NCBI GenBank assembly: GCA_945862435.1 | Contig: CAMAXX010000005.1 | Span: forward strand, 62,001 to 126,000 | Reading direction: 5' to 3' | Length of the DNA stretch: 64,000 nt | Source of the DNA: Pseudorhodobacter antarcticus | GTDB taxonomy: Bacteria > Pseudomonadota > Alphaproteobacteria > Rhodobacterales > Rhodobacteraceae | Shown here: piece by piece, positions 28,275-38,344 of the stretch | How positions within the stretch are numbered: the first letter of the stretch is position 1 | Layout of the letters: every line of letters begins with the position of its first letter | The notes under the pieces: model-generated | Seen by the model: the letters and a program-made list of their open reading frames with translations, nothing else | Databases searched by the model: none | What the model was told of the DNA's origin: nothing | Program-made: the position numbers and the translations under genes

Positions 28275-28350
28275 TGGTAGGCCCGGAGGGACTCGAACCC
28301 CCAACCAAGGCGTTATGAGCGCCCTGCTCTAACCGTTGAGCTACAGGCCC
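28275..28350 (-). tRNA. ileX: tRNA-Ile(CAU), lysidine type
   Basis: A 76-base tRNA on the minus strand that folds fully. The acceptor stem GGGCCTG pairs with CGGGCCT, followed by discriminator A and an encoded CCA. The D arm starts GCTC and the T arm is GGGGG-TTCGAGT-CCCTC. The anticodon loop CTCATAA carries CAT (28317-28315). Elongator and initiator tRNA-Met also have CAU, but the GGGCCTGTAGCTCAACGGTT start and overall similarity to E. coli ileX point to the isoleucine tRNA whose C34 is changed to lysidine by TilS. That choice is from recall. Confidence 0.85.
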
Positions 28351-28480
28351 CCGAGGGAGCGGCTATGGGGTTTGAGTAAGGCCAAGCGAGGCCTTGGTCA
28401 AGATGCCCCTTGCGCCTTTTCAATTGCGCCCTGTTGCGCTAGTCAGCCGAAACGATTCCCCCCCATGCGCGAGGCAGAAC

Positions 28481-29539
28481 ATGAGCGAGAGCAAAGTCAC
28501 AGGCCGTAATGGTTTGACCTATGCCGAAGCGGGGGTGGATATTGATGCGGGCAATGCGCTGGTTGAGGCGATTAAGCCTGCCGCCAAACGGACGGCGCGC
28601 TCTGGCGTAATGTCTGGCCTTGGCGGGTTTGGCGCGCTGTTTGATCTAAAGGGCGCGGGGTATAAAGACCCGATTTTGGTGGCCGCAACTGATGGTGTGG
28701 GCACAAAGCTGCGCATTGCAATTGATACGGGCCATGTTGACACCATCGGGGTTGATCTGGTGGCGATGTGCGTCAATGATCTGGTCTGCCAAGGGGCAGA
28801 GCCGCTGTTTTTCCTTGATTATTTTGCAACGGGCAAGCTGGACGTGGGGCAGGCGACCCGTATCATCAATGGCATTGCCGCGGGGTGCGAGGCGTCGGGC
28901 TGCGCGCTGATTGGCGGCGAGACTGCCGAAATGCCGGGCATGTACACGCACGGCGATTTTGATCTTGCAGGCTTTGCCGTGGGCGCGATGGAGCGGGGCG
29001 ATGATCTGCCAGCGGGCGTGGCCGAGGGCGATGTGATTCTTGGGCTGGCGTCTGGCGGCGTGCATTCCAACGGGTATTCGTTTGTGCGCAAGGTGGTCGA
29101 GATGTCGGGGCTGAATTGGGAATTTCCCTCGCCCTTTGGGGATGGCGCTTTGGGTGCGGCGTTGCTGGCCCCCACTCGGCTGTATGTAAAGCAGGCGCTG
29201 GCAGCGGTGCGGGCAGGGGGCGTTCATGCCCTCGCGCATATAACGGGCGGCGGCATCACCGAAAACCCGCCGCGCGTGGTGCCAGATGGGATGGCCTGCG
29301 CCATTGATCTGTCTAGCTGGCAATTGCCGCCCGTGTTCCGCTGGCTGGCAGAGACGGCGGGGATGAGCGAGCCAGAGCTTTTGAAAACCTTTAACTGCGG
29401 CATTGGTATGATGCTGGTGGTGGACAGCGCCCGCGCGGATGAGATCACCGCGCTGCTGGAAAGCATGGGCGAAAGCGTTTCCCGTATTGGGACAATTGTG
29501 CAAGGCGAGGGTGTGATTTACAAGGGCCGCTTGCTGTGA
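28481..29539 (+). CDS. purM: Phosphoribosylformylglycinamidine cyclo-ligase
   Basis: A 352-residue AIR synthetase, the fifth step of purine synthesis. Recognisable parts are [20 protein letters not shown], the glycine-rich [85 protein letters not shown] and [11 protein letters not shown] chose the ATG at 28481 ([10 protein letters not shown]); the frame is open 29 codons upstream but without similarity. The TGA overlaps the purN GTG (GTGA). Confidence 0.97.
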   Translation: MSESKVTGRNGLTYAEAGVDIDAGNALVEAIKPAAKRTARSGVMSGLGGFGALFDLKGAGYKDPILVAATDGVGTKLRIAIDTGHVDTIGVDLVAMCVNDLVCQGAEPLFFLDYFATGKLDVGQATRIINGIAAGCEASGCALIGGETAEMPGMYTHGDFDLAGFAVGAMERGDDLPAGVAEGDVILGLASGGVHSNGYSFVRKVVEMSGLNWEFPSPFGDGALGAALLAPTRLYVKQALAAVRAGGVHALAHITGGGITENPPRVVPDGMACAIDLSSWQLPPVFRWLAETAGMSEPELLKTFNCGIGMMLVVDSARADEITALLESMGESVSRIGTIVQGEGVIYKGRLL

Positions 29540-30120
29540 CGCGTGTTGCCATCCTGATATCGGGTGGCGGCAGCAACATGGCGGCGCTGCTGCGTGATAT
29601 GGTGGGCGATCATCCTGCCCGCCCCGTTTTGGTGGCCAGCAATGATCCCAGCGCAACGGGGCTCGCGCTTGCGGCGCAGGCGGGGGTGAAGGCGGTGGGC
29701 CTAGATCACCGCGCCTATGCCAGCCGCGCCGCGTTTGAGGATGATTTGGCGCGCGCCCTGCACGCCGCGTCGCCCGATATTGTGGCGCTGGCGGGGTTTA
29801 TGCGCATTCTGTCCCCCGCATTTGTGGGGCAGTTTGCGGGCAAGATGCTGAACATCCACCCATCGCTGTTGCCCAAATACCCAGGCCTGCACACCCATGC
29901 CCGCGCGCTGGCGGCGGGAGATGCGCAGGCGGGCTGCACTGTGCATAAGGTGACGGCCGATTTGGACGCGGGCCCGATTTTGGGGCAGGCAAGGGTGGCG
30001 ATTGACGCGGGCGAGACGGAGGCCAGTCTTGCGGCAAAAGTTCTGCGCTGCGAGCACCGCCTATACCCCGCTGTGCTGCGCGCCTTTGCGGCGAAAGATA
30101 AATCTGTGATTTATCTTTGA
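29536..30120 (+). CDS. purN: Phosphoribosylglycinamide formyltransferase
   Basis: A 194-residue GAR transformylase, the folate-dependent third step of purine synthesis. The N-terminal phosphate-binding [12 protein letters not shown], the catalytic [16 protein letters not shown] (Asn and His) and the Asp-containing [14 protein letters not shown] are all present. The start is a GTG overlapping the purM stop, showing translational coupling. The pair is a standard alphaproteobacterial arrangement. Confidence 0.97.
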   Translation: MTRVAILISGGGSNMAALLRDMVGDHPARPVLVASNDPSATGLALAAQAGVKAVGLDHRAYASRAAFEDDLARALHAASPDIVALAGFMRILSPAFVGQFAGKMLNIHPSLLPKYPGLHTHARALAAGDAQAGCTVHKVTADLDAGPILGQARVAIDAGETEASLAAKVLRCEHRLYPAVLRAFAAKDKSVIYL

Positions 30121-30163
30121 TGCTGAATGCCCTAGGTTTACGCGGCGCAACAAAGGACGGCTC

Positions 30164-31171
30164 ATGTCATTAGACCCTTTGCCCCAGCCAAAAATCACCA
30201 CGCAAAACCGCGACGCGCGGCATCGCCGCGCGGTGTATTTATGCGCGGATGATCGGTATGCACCTTATGCGCTCTTTTTGGCGCAGCAAATCGCCGTTGC
30301 CCATCCCTGCCGCGAATTTGACATTTGTATTGTGTCAGATACCCCGATCACCCCGCACCCGCTGCATGATCAGATGTCATTGCGTCTTGTGCAGATTGAT
30401 CTTGCGGCGCTGAAAACCCAAGTGCTGGTGGGCGCGCGTATTGGCTTTGCGACCTATTTGCGGGTGTTCATGCCGCAGCTTTGGGCGCAGGATTATGACC
30501 GGCTTTTATATCTGGATGGCGATATATTCTATCAGCGTGGGGATATTTCCGCGCTGCTGCGCCAGAATTTGGGCACCGCGCCTGTGGCTGCGGTGCTGGA
30601 TACAAAGCAATGGCATAAGCCAAACCGCCCTGCGCGCGATGTGGCCGTCTTGGGCCTGCCTGCCGCGCCATACTTCAATGCGGGTGTTTTACTGATTGAT
30701 GTCGCGCGCTTTAACGCGTTGCGCGTTGGGGCGCGCATTTTGGAATTGTTGATAGCGCGCGGGCAGGATTTGGTCTGGCACGATCAAACTGCGCTGAATG
30801 CCGTGGTGCTGGGCGATTGGGCGCAGATGCCGCTGCAGTGGAATTTCCAATACAGCCACAAAACAATGTTATGGGCGGGTTTTGTGGATGTGTGCTTTTT
30901 CCACTTTATCGGGCGGCGCAAGCCGTTTTTGCGCCGCTATGGCGGCTTTTCCGCGCGGTTTGTTGGCCCCTATCGCACCTTTCTGGGCCATCATTTTCCG
31001 CACCTTGCGCCAGGCGTGCAAGCGCGCCCTGCTGCGCCTTTGCGCTGGCTGGCGGGGGCGGCAATTGGCGTAATGAACCTGACCATGCTGCAGGGCGCGC
31101 TGCGGATGCGCGCGCAAAGCGGCGGGGATTTGGAATTTCGCGCCCCTAAAGCAAAAAGTCCGCAAGACTGA
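30164..31171 (+). CDS. Glycosyltransferase family 8 protein
   Basis: A 335-residue GT8-type retaining glycosyltransferase. It has the metal-binding DxD in DRLLYLDGDIFYQ (Asp118 and Asp120), the acceptor/donor motif YFNAGVLLIDVARFN, HDQTALNAVVLGDW, and a late HFIGRRKPF that resembles the metal-binding His motif of the family. There is no signal peptide. GT8 members build LPS cores, glycans or glycogen primers, and the substrate here is unknown. AAGGA lies before the ATG. It sits alone between purN and rnd; the 186 bases that follow hold nothing I recognise. Confidence 0.88.
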   Translation: MSLDPLPQPKITTQNRDARHRRAVYLCADDRYAPYALFLAQQIAVAHPCREFDICIVSDTPITPHPLHDQMSLRLVQIDLAALKTQVLVGARIGFATYLRVFMPQLWAQDYDRLLYLDGDIFYQRGDISALLRQNLGTAPVAAVLDTKQWHKPNRPARDVAVLGLPAAPYFNAGVLLIDVARFNALRVGARILELLIARGQDLVWHDQTALNAVVLGDWAQMPLQWNFQYSHKTMLWAGFVDVCFFHFIGRRKPFLRRYGGFSARFVGPYRTFLGHHFPHLAPGVQARPAAPLRWLAGAAIGVMNLTMLQGALRMRAQSGGDLEFRAPKAKSPQD

Positions 31172-31357
31172 ACGGCACTGGCCTGCATAATCCACCCAGC
31201 CAGAGACGCCCAAAAACGTAGTAATTGCCAATCACCGTATCTGGCCTTGCACAGGCGGCATCAAAGTCCACCGCCCCAAACTGCCCCCCTTTCCTTTTGC
31301 TTGCAATCGCCCTAAAGCGGGAATTGCGGGATACCCCCGCGCCAAAGAAAGACAAGC

Positions 31358-32530
31358 ATGCGCACCATCACGACGACCGCCGATCTTGCCGAGTTCTGCC
31401 AGCGTGCCAAAGCGGAAATCTATGTCACCCTAGACACAGAATTTCTGCGCGAGCGAACCTATTGGTCAAAACTGTGCCTGATCCAAGCCGCCTTGCCAGT
31501 AAATGGGCCAAATGGTGGCGAGGCCGTGCTGATCGACCCGATCGAGGGCGCGGATATGTCGATGGAACCGCTTTATGATTTGTTCCGCCATACGGGTACG
31601 GTCAAGGTGTTTCACGCCGCACGGCAGGATTTGGAAATTTTCTTTGTCGAAGGCAATGTCTTTCCTACCCCAATGTTTGACACGCAGGTTGCGGCGATGG
31701 TCTGCGGCTTTGGCGAACAGGTCGGATACGAGACGCTGGTCAAGAAAATCGCCAAGGCCGATTTGGACAAAACCTCGCGCTTTACCGATTGGTCGCGCAG
31801 GCCGCTGACCACCGCGCAGGCCGAATATGCGCTGGCCGATGTCACGCACCTGCGCCAGATTTACGAACATCTGTCTGCGCAAATTGCAGCATCAGACCGC
31901 AGCGACTGGGTGGCCGAAGAACTGGGCATTTTGACCGACCCCGCGACCTATACCGTTCATCCCAATGAGGCATGGCTGCGGGTGAAAACACGCACCACAT
32001 CGGGGCGGTTTTTGGCGGTGGTCAAGGAACTTGCGCAGTTTCGCGAATCCTATGCCCAAGGCAACAATGTGCCGCGTAGCCGCGTGATGAAAGACGATGC
32101 GCTTTTGGAACTGGCCTCTACCCGCCCCAGCAATGTGGAAGAGCTGGGCCGTTCCCGCCTGCTGATGCGCGAAGGGCGCAAGGCCGAAATTGCCGAAGGG
32201 ATTTTGGCCGCCATCAAGCGCGGCATGGAGATGCGCCCCGAAGATTTGCCGCGCATGGACAATCGCCCCGATCAGTTGCAGGTGAACCCCGCACTGGCCG
32301 ATCTATTGCGCGTGCTGCTAAAGGCGAAATCCGAAACCCTTGGCGTGGCCCCGCGCTTGATTGCATCGGCCGCCGACCTGGATGCCATTGCGGCGGGCCA
32401 GCGCGATTTGCCGTTGCTGAAGGGCTGGCGCAGCGAGGCGTTTGGCAATGACGCAATCCGCCTGTGCAAAGGCGAGATTGCGCTTGGGGCCAAAGGCAAC
32501 GATGTGCGGGTTGTCGTGCTAGAGAAATAG
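31358..32530 (+). CDS. rnd: Ribonuclease D
   Basis: A 390-residue 3'-5' exoribonuclease of the DEDDy type that trims tRNA and other structured RNA ends. The exonuclease residues are Asp26/Glu28 (TLDTEFLRE), Asp91 (HAARQDLEIFF), an Asp in MFDTQVAAM, and Tyr/Asp in AEYALADVTHLRQIY. The HRDC domain follows at about 210-290 (TSGRFLAVVKELAQFRE). The C-terminal third is a second helical HRDC-like part. AAAGA precedes the ATG. It appears monocistronic and converges on a lipoprotein gene. Confidence 0.96.
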   Translation: MRTITTTADLAEFCQRAKAEIYVTLDTEFLRERTYWSKLCLIQAALPVNGPNGGEAVLIDPIEGADMSMEPLYDLFRHTGTVKVFHAARQDLEIFFVEGNVFPTPMFDTQVAAMVCGFGEQVGYETLVKKIAKADLDKTSRFTDWSRRPLTTAQAEYALADVTHLRQIYEHLSAQIAASDRSDWVAEELGILTDPATYTVHPNEAWLRVKTRTTSGRFLAVVKELAQFRESYAQGNNVPRSRVMKDDALLELASTRPSNVEELGRSRLLMREGRKAEIAEGILAAIKRGMEMRPEDLPRMDNRPDQLQVNPALADLLRVLLKAKSETLGVAPRLIASAADLDAIAAGQRDLPLLKGWRSEAFGNDAIRLCKGEIALGAKGNDVRVVVLEK

Positions 32531-32533
32531 CGC

Positions 32534-32995
32534 CTAAGGCCGCGCCGATTTTTCGTTCTGCGCCCCGCGCACGATAATGCGTTTTGCCGATGCAAAAGTA
32601 TCGGCACGCAAGGAAACTGCAACTGTAATCTCGCGCGATTGGGAGGTGGACACCGCCGCCCCAACTTCGGCAGGGATCGCGCGGAAATCCAGCACCAGAT
32701 TGCCGTCTTCATCGACATCGTTGACCACCAAATCGGCTTGCCAATACCCTTGCGTTGCCGCCCGCCCTGTGGCGCGCACCAGCGCACCCGATGGCAGTTT
32801 TTCGATCTTCATATCGACGATCATTTCGATCAGTGGGCGCGGATCGGCGGGCCTCTCAAGCGAAAACTCGGCCACGCTCGACTGTCGCGGGCCAAACCAA
32901 TTCAGCGGGTTTAGGCGCGATTGAGACAGCCCCGCGCAGCCTGCCAGCAGGCTAAGGGCAACAAGGGCGGATATCGTGCGGGCGCTGCGTGTCAT
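32534..32995 (-). CDS. Lipoprotein of unknown function
   Basis: A 153-residue predicted lipoprotein. It has a charged start MTRSARTISA, a hydrophobic core and a lipobox LLAGC with the lipidated Cys at residue 20. The mature part includes RLNPLNWFGP, VDMKIEKLPSGALVRATGRA and WQADLVVNDVDEDGNLVLDF, consistent with a small beta-sandwich. A similar lipoprotein is often found near rnd/sufE in related genomes, by recall. I chose the ATG at 32995 because GGGA stands about eight bases upstream; another ATG at 33007 is possible. The role is unknown. Confidence 0.8.
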   Translation of the reverse strand: MTRSARTISALVALSLLAGCAGLSQSRLNPLNWFGPRQSSVAEFSLERPADPRPLIEMIVDMKIEKLPSGALVRATGRAATQGYWQADLVVNDVDEDGNLVLDFRAIPAEVGAAVSTSQSREITVAVSLRADTFASAKRIIVRGAQNEKSARP

Positions 32996-33110
32996 GTTGA
33001 TTCCCATCTAATTGCAATAGGGCTAGCTGAAATGCCGCGCCTTGGAAAGCCTTTGCCGCACTGGACAGGGGCTGCGGCGCGCCTTAGACCATGCGCAAAG
33101 GAGCCTGCCC

Positions 33111-33527
33111 ATGTCCAACTCACCCTTTCCCTCATTGGCCTTTGAAGGTCTGGTCGAGACTTTCGCCTTTTTGGACGATTGGGAAGACCGCTATCGCCAT
33201 ATCATCGAACTGGGCCGCGCCATGCCGCCGTTGGACGAGGCGTTCAAAGTGCCAGCTCTAAAGGTGCAAGGCTGCGCCAGCCAAGTGTGGCTGCGCCCCA
33301 CGCCCGCAGGCGACACCTATGATTTTCAGGGCGAATCTGACGCGCAAATCGTGCGTGGGCTGATTGCGGTTTTGCATGCGCTCTATGCAGGCGTGCCCGT
33401 ATCCAAGGTGGCGGCCATTGATGCGCCCGCTCAACTCGCCCGTCTTGGGCTGACCGAACACCTCTCCTCGCAACGCTCCAACGGCCTGCGCGCCATGGTG
33501 CAGCGCATCCGCGAAACGGCGGTTTAA
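33111..33527 (+). CDS. sufE: Cysteine desulfuration protein SufE
   Basis: A 138-residue sulfur acceptor that takes persulfide from SufS and passes it to the Fe-S scaffold. The acceptor cysteine is Cys55 in ALKVQGCASQVW, followed by the SufE-typical SDAQIVRGLIAVLHALYAG and LGLTEHLSSQRSNGLRAMVQRI. I chose the ATG at 33111, with AAAGGAG in the right place; the open frame extends 23 codons upstream without similarity. The other suf genes are not in this window, so this copy is unlinked. Confidence 0.95.
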   Translation: MSNSPFPSLAFEGLVETFAFLDDWEDRYRHIIELGRAMPPLDEAFKVPALKVQGCASQVWLRPTPAGDTYDFQGESDAQIVRGLIAVLHALYAGVPVSKVAAIDAPAQLARLGLTEHLSSQRSNGLRAMVQRIRETAV

Positions 33528-33530
33528 CCC

Positions 33531-33605
33531 CTTCCTAACTCCCCAAATATCCTGCGGGGGGGTCCGGGAAGCTTGCTTCACGGACGGGGGCGCAAAGCCC
33601 CCTTG
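33531..33605. repeat. Intergenic palindromic element, copy B (single form)
   Basis: Begins CTTCCTAACTCCCCAAATATCC, split here as CTTCCTAACTC plus CCCAAATATCC. A G-run, a TCCGGGAAGC/GCTTCACGGA hairpin (33563-33584) and a GGGGGC/GCCCCC palindrome follow. It starts a few bases after the sufE stop and could serve as its transcript end. Confidence 0.75.
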
Positions 33606-33648
33606 TGCGGCGCAGCTTCAGCGGCGCTACTTCGTTGATTTTGCGCGC

Positions 33649-35454
33649 CTATAGCGGCGCACAGGCGGCCTTGCACCACGCCAGTGCCGCGTCCGATAGC
33701 CGATCTGCCAGCTTTTCCAAAACCTGACCATGGTATGCGTTTAGCCAATTGCGATCCCCGCGCGACAGCGCGCCTGCGTCAATCAAGCGACGATCAAACG
33801 GCGTGAAAGTTAGCGTTTCAAAACACAATTGCGTGCGCTCTGTATCACCACCCGCCAGATCAGGTGCAGGCTGCACCACGATTAGGTTTTCCAGCCGAAT
33901 GCCAAATTCGCCCTCGCGGTAATAACCAGGCTCATTCGATAGGATCATGCCCAACTCTAGCGGCACTTCGGATAGGCGCGAGAGGCGCTGTGGCCCCTCA
34001 TGCACCGAAAGAAACGCCCCCACGCCATGCCCCGTGCCGTGGTTGAAATCTTGGCCCGCCATCCACAGCGCTGCGCGGGCAAGTGGGTCTAAATCGCGCC
34101 CTGCCAGCCCCGCAGGCCAGCGCGCACGCGAAAGGGCGATGACCCCTTGCAGCACGCGCGTATAACAATCGCGGGCATAATCGCCCGCATCCCCAACTGC
34201 CACAGTGCGGGTGATGTCGGTGGTGCCATCTTTATACTGCGCGCCGCTGTCCACCAGCAAAAGCCCGTCCCCCCCGATTTTGCGGTTGCTTTCTTCGGTC
34301 ACACGGTAATGCATGATCGCGCCATTCGGGCCCGCCCCGCAAATGGTGTCAAAGCTGATGTCATGCAAAACATTGGTGGCGCGCCGATACCCCTCCAGCG
34401 CGCGCACCACGTCAATTTCAGTGAGGCCCGGGTCTATTGTAGCCGTATCCAGCCATGCCAAAAATTCTACCATCGCGGCCCCATCGCGCAGATGGGCGGT
34501 GCGCATGCCTGCGATCTCGGCGGCGTTCTTGCGCGCTTTGGGATATCTTGCAGGGTCATCGGCCCAAGCGACCGCGCCGCCCGCGCCTTGCACAATATGC
34601 GCCAGCGCCAAGGGCGCAGTTGCAGGATCCAGCCGCACAAAGCCCTTTAGCGCGGCAATGGCAGGCGCAAATGCGGCAGGGGGATGCAATGCCACATCCG
34701 TGCCCATGTGGGCGAGTGTTGCGGCATCAAACTTGGCGCTGTCGGCGAAAAGATCAACCTTTCCCGTATCATGCAAAATGGCAAAACCTTGCAGCACGGG
34801 GTTGCGCGGCACGTCTGCTCCGCGAATATTCAGCAGCCAGCAAATGGAATCGGGCAGGGTGATCGCCGCCGCCGTGTGCCCTGCTTGGCGCAGCGTTTCG
34901 GCCAGCCTTGCACATTTGTCCGTGTGAGATTCGCCCGCAAGCGCCAAATCATGCGCAAAGGCGCGGCCCATCGGTGCGGGAGGTTGATCGTGCCAAATCG
35001 CGTCTACCAAATTGGCGCACGGGGCCAGGGCAATGCCGCTGCCCGCAAGCGCCGCCTCGATTTTGGCAATTTCATCGCGGGTGTGCAGCCAAGCACAATA
35101 GCCAATTTGACCCGCCGTCAAATGCCGCAAAATCCAAGGGCCCGCCTGCTGTTCAGGCCAAGGCACGGGTGTGAAATGCGCAAGATCAACTTGGCCCCTA
35201 ACCTGCGTGCGATAGCGCCCATCAATGAACACCCCCGCCATATCTGGCAAAACCACGCAAAACCCTGCGCTGCCTGTAAACCCTGTTAGCCATTCCAGCC
35301 GCGCATCGCGCGCTGCCACATATTCGCCCTGATGCACGTCTGCGCGCGGCACCAGATAACCCCAAAGCCCCGCCGCCGCGATTTGCGCGCGCAAAGCGCG
35401 CAGACGCGCTGGCCCATGTTCGGGTGTGGCGGTGGTATCGAATGTTTGGAACAT
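33649..35454 (-). CDS. Xaa-Pro aminopeptidase, M24B family
   Basis: A 601-residue, three-domain aminopeptidase P of the long type that removes N-terminal residues preceding proline. Two creatinase-like N-terminal domains (about 1-300, with GYLVPRADVHQGEYVAARDA and AGVFIDGRYRTQV) precede the catalytic pita-bread domain. The dinuclear metal ligands are the two Asp in VDSGAQYKDGTTDITRT, the His in NHGTGHGVGAFLSVHEGP, the Glu in SNEPGYYREGEFGIR and the Glu in ENLIVV. There is no signal peptide, so it is cytoplasmic. It lies downstream of cobaltochelatase cobT, but an intergenic repeat separates the two. Confidence 0.95.
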   Translation of the reverse strand: MFQTFDTTATPEHGPARLRALRAQIAAAGLWGYLVPRADVHQGEYVAARDARLEWLTGFTGSAGFCVVLPDMAGVFIDGRYRTQVRGQVDLAHFTPVPWPEQQAGPWILRHLTAGQIGYCAWLHTRDEIAKIEAALAGSGIALAPCANLVDAIWHDQPPAPMGRAFAHDLALAGESHTDKCARLAETLRQAGHTAAAITLPDSICWLLNIRGADVPRNPVLQGFAILHDTGKVDLFADSAKFDAATLAHMGTDVALHPPAAFAPAIAALKGFVRLDPATAPLALAHIVQGAGGAVAWADDPARYPKARKNAAEIAGMRTAHLRDGAAMVEFLAWLDTATIDPGLTEIDVVRALEGYRRATNVLHDISFDTICGAGPNGAIMHYRVTEESNRKIGGDGLLLVDSGAQYKDGTTDITRTVAVGDAGDYARDCYTRVLQGVIALSRARWPAGLAGRDLDPLARAALWMAGQDFNHGTGHGVGAFLSVHEGPQRLSRLSEVPLELGMILSNEPGYYREGEFGIRLENLIVVQPAPDLAGGDTERTQLCFETLTFTPFDRRLIDAGALSRGDRNWLNAYHGQVLEKLADRLSDAALAWCKAACAPL

Positions 35455-35534
35455 TTGGCAGCCTTAAAGGGTGATTTCACAATCACTCTTGCAGCCAATC
35501 GCGCCCATCGCAAGTCCGCGCCGCTTTGCCTGCT

Positions 35535-35612
35535 ACCTAACTCACCAAATATCCCACGGGGGCAGGTTTGCAAGCTTGCTCGCAAGCCAGGGGGTGTGAA
35601 ACCCCCGCTTTC
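35535..35612. repeat. Intergenic palindromic element, copy C (single form)
   Basis: CCTAACTCACCAAATATCCC, then G-run, a GGTTTGCAAGC/GCTTGCTCGCAAGCC palindromic part and a GGGGGTGTGAAACCCCC hairpin. It fills the gap between the cobT stop and the aminopeptidase start, both on the minus strand. Confidence 0.7.
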
Positions 35613-35622
35613 GGCGGCGCAA

Positions 35623-37512
35623 CTACCCCGCCCGACGAGCCCTGATACTGCCCGCATTGCCCATTGCCCGCGCCCGTTTGCGCGCGTCCGCCTCGAATAA
35701 TCCCGCCAACTGCTCGGTCATCGCGCCCGCAAGCTGTTCGACATCGGTGATTGTGACCGCGCGTTCATAATAGCGCGTAACGTCATGGCCAATGCCAATG
35801 GCGATCAGTTCCACCGCGCGGCGGCGCTGCACCATGGCGATCACATCGCGCAGGTGTTTTTCCAAGAAATTCGCGGGGTTGACCGAAAGCGAGCTGTCAT
35901 CCACGGGCGCGCCATCGGAAATAACCATCAGAATTTTGCGTGCCTCTGGCCGTGCCATCATGCGCCGATGCGCCCATTCCAGCGCCTCGCCGTCGATGTT
36001 TTCCTTTAGCAGACCCTCTTTCATCATCAGGCCCAAATTGGGCCGCACCCGCCGCCATGGCGCATCAGCGGATTTATAGATGATGTGGCGCAAATCATTC
36101 AAACGCCCTGGCCCTTGCGCGCGCCCATCGGCCAGCCAGCGCTCGCGCGATTGGCCGCCCTTCCACGCGCGGGTGGTAAAGCCAAGGATTTCCACCTTTA
36201 CGCCGCAGCGTTCCAGCGTGCGGGCCAGAACATCGGCGCAGATCGCCGCAATCGAAATGGGGCGCCCGCGCATCGAACCCGAATTATCCAGCAAAAGCGT
36301 AACGCAGGTATCGCGAAACTCGGTGTCTTTTTCCATTTTAAACGACAGCGGCGTGGTGGGGGACACCACGACCCGTGCAAGGCGGCCTGCATCCAAAACG
36401 CCCTCTTCCAAATCAAACAGCCACGACCGGTTTTGTTGCGCCTGTAGGCGGCGCTGCAGTTTGTTGGCAAGGCGCGAGACTGCGCCTTTCAGCGGTTCGA
36501 GTTGCTGATCGAGATAGGCGCGCAGACGTTCCAGTTCGGCAGGTTCGGCCAGTTCCTCGGCGCGCACCTCTTCGTCGTAATCGGTTGTAAAGACAGTATA
36601 GTTTGGGTCTGCATCCGAATAGGGGGCGGGGGCTGGGGGTTCTAATGGGGCCTCGCCTTCGGGCATTTCAGCCTCTTCGCCTTCGGCCATTTCGGCCTGA
36701 TCGTCCATCGACACTTCAGCCTGCTGCTGGTCGTCTTGATCTTCTTGCGCGCGCTCTGCCTCGGCGTCTTCCTGTTCGGCCTCGTCCTGATCGGGGCTGT
36801 CAGAATCGGGTTGATCGGGACTTTCCTCGGCCTGATCGCCTGCCTCGTCCTGATCCTTACGGTCGGGGTCATCGCCGATCTGGTCGCTATACCCGATATC
36901 CGAAATCACCTGCCGCGCCAGCCTAGCAAAGGCGGCTTGGTCGGACAGGACATGGTCGATGTTATCGAGGGATTTGCCAGCGAGGCTTTCGATATGCTCG
37001 CGCCAAATGGCCATAATATTGTCGGCCCCTGCCGGCATCGGGCGGCCCGTGGCAAGATGGCGCACAAGGTATCCTGCGGCCACAGATAGGGGGGCATCTT
37101 CGGCCTTGGTCACAGAAGCATAGGCTTTGCGTTCGGCTTCATTGGCGATTTTCGCGTCGATATTGCCTGCCGTTCCCGGCATCTTCCGCGCGCCCATCGC
37201 CTCGCACCGCGCGGTTTCCATGGCTTCAAAAATCTCGCGTGCAAGCGGGCCGCTTGGGGCATAACGCGCGGCCGTTGCTTCATTATGAAACTTGCGTTTC
37301 AGCGCAAAAGCATCAGCGGTGCCGCGCGCCAGCATAATTTCAGATTGCGTCATACGGCGGGTGACTTGCGGCAGGCGGATCCCTTCGCGGCTCATGCCTG
37401 CAGGGTCTACAGAATAGGTGACCGTCATGTCAAAATCTTCGGCCAGCGTGCGCGTGGCGTCCGCTAGGGCCTTTTTGAATGGGTCGGCGGGGTTATCGGA
37501 TGGCTTGTTCAT
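35623..37512 (-). CDS. cobT: Cobaltochelatase subunit CobT
   Basis: A 629-residue subunit of the aerobic CobNST cobaltochelatase, which inserts cobalt into hydrogenobyrinic acid a,c-diamide. The N-terminal half is family-typical ([31 protein letters not shown]). Next comes a very acidic Asp/Glu/Gln-rich linker at about 215-300. The C-terminal von Willebrand A domain has a MIDAS motif in [15 protein letters not shown], with [14 protein letters not shown] downstream. It forms a two-tiered AAA+ ring with CobS, encoded 800 bases further on but in a separate unit. It is distinct from the phosphoribosyltransferase also named CobT at 12.6 kb. Confidence 0.96.
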   Translation of the reverse strand: MNKPSDNPADPFKKALADATRTLAEDFDMTVTYSVDPAGMSREGIRLPQVTRRMTQSEIMLARGTADAFALKRKFHNEATAARYAPSGPLAREIFEAMETARCEAMGARKMPGTAGNIDAKIANEAERKAYASVTKAEDAPLSVAAGYLVRHLATGRPMPAGADNIMAIWREHIESLAGKSLDNIDHVLSDQAAFARLARQVISDIGYSDQIGDDPDRKDQDEAGDQAEESPDQPDSDSPDQDEAEQEDAEAERAQEDQDDQQQAEVSMDDQAEMAEGEEAEMPEGEAPLEPPAPAPYSDADPNYTVFTTDYDEEVRAEELAEPAELERLRAYLDQQLEPLKGAVSRLANKLQRRLQAQQNRSWLFDLEEGVLDAGRLARVVVSPTTPLSFKMEKDTEFRDTCVTLLLDNSGSMRGRPISIAAICADVLARTLERCGVKVEILGFTTRAWKGGQSRERWLADGRAQGPGRLNDLRHIIYKSADAPWRRVRPNLGLMMKEGLLKENIDGEALEWAHRRMMARPEARKILMVISDGAPVDDSSLSVNPANFLEKHLRDVIAMVQRRRAVELIAIGIGHDVTRYYERAVTITDVEQLAGAMTEQLAGLFEADARKRARAMGNAGSIRARRAG

Positions 37513-37671
37513 ACGCTATTTAGATCATTTGGGGGACAAATCGGCAAGGGGGACAGACACAAGTTATGGGCTGTTTATTTGCGCACAGAGGCTGCGCACT
37601 GCTTCAGATTTACTTAGACTGGGATCGGGCGCAGTAAAGGTGACTGGTGTAACCTTAACTGGAGTTCTCCC

Positions 37672-38259
37672 ATGGCCAATAAGCCCAAAATCGCCCTTGT
37701 TATCACCTCTACCCGCATGGCGCGCGTGGCCGACATTTTCGCCCAATGGATGCTGGCGCAGGCGCAGGCCCGCTCTGACATGACGGTCGAGTTGGTTGAC
37801 CTGCGCGATTTCAAACTGCCGCTGTTTGATGAGCCTGCAAGCAATGCCTATATGCCTTCGTCCAATCCAGCGGCGCAGGCATGGCAGAAAAAGATGGCCG
37901 AATTTGACGGCTATATTTTCACCGTATCCGAATACAACCATTCGATTTCGGGCGCGTTCAAGAACGCTTTGGATCAGGCCTATGTGGAATGGGCGAAAAA
38001 GCCATTTACCGCAATCGCTTACGGATCGATGGGCGGCGCGCGCGCTGTCGAACACCTGCGCACTATCGGCGCTGAATTGCAAATGGTATCCACCCGTAAC
38101 ATCGTGCATGTCGGCGGCGGCGATTTCTGGAAACTGCACCCCCATATGGGCGGTTCGGGCAACATCGCCGATATCGAAGCGACCATCCTGCCGTCGGCCA
38201 AACTTGCGCTGGATGATCTGGTCTGGTGGGCGAACGCGACCATGGCGGCGCGCGGATAA
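37672..38259 (+). CDS. NAD(P)H-dependent FMN reductase
   Basis: A 195-residue flavodoxin-like reductase (FMN_red family). The FMN phosphate-binding start is IALVITSTRMARVADIFAQW. The second flavin loop is the typical IFTVSEYNHSISGAFKNALDQAY, followed by KPFTAIAYGSMGGARAVEHLR. It has no signal peptide. It stands between, and on the opposite strand to, the two cobaltochelatase genes. Members reduce flavins, quinones, azo dyes or metals; a role in supplying reduced flavin for corrin cobalt reduction is conceivable but only from position. Confidence 0.9.
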   Translation: MANKPKIALVITSTRMARVADIFAQWMLAQAQARSDMTVELVDLRDFKLPLFDEPASNAYMPSSNPAAQAWQKKMAEFDGYIFTVSEYNHSISGAFKNALDQAYVEWAKKPFTAIAYGSMGGARAVEHLRTIGAELQMVSTRNIVHVGGGDFWKLHPHMGGSGNIADIEATILPSAKLALDDLVWWANATMAARG

Positions 38260-38276
38260 TATCGGGCTGTAAAATC

Positions 38277-38315
38277 AAAACCCGCGCTACGATCCATCGC
38301 GGCGCGGGTGTTTGT
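38277..38315. terminator. Hairpin terminator, possibly bidirectional
   Basis: CCCGCGC (38281-38287) pairs with GCGCGGG (38302-38308). An A-run lies upstream and TGTTTGTTT downstream, so it could end the FMN reductase message on the plus strand and cobS on the minus strand. Confidence 0.7.
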
Positions 38316-38344
38316 TTCAGATACCGTCTTTCACGACAGGCTGC

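Noticed and set aside
28275..28350. tRNA read as elongator or initiator tRNA-Met because of the CAT anticodon
   Set aside because: The acceptor and D-arm sequence resemble tRNA-Ile(CAU), not the GGCGGGG-type elongator Met or the CGCGGGG-type initiator.
28646..29656. 336-codon minus-strand frame across purM and the start of purN
   Set aside because: Antisense shadow of two certain genes; no ribosome binding site and no recognisable motif.
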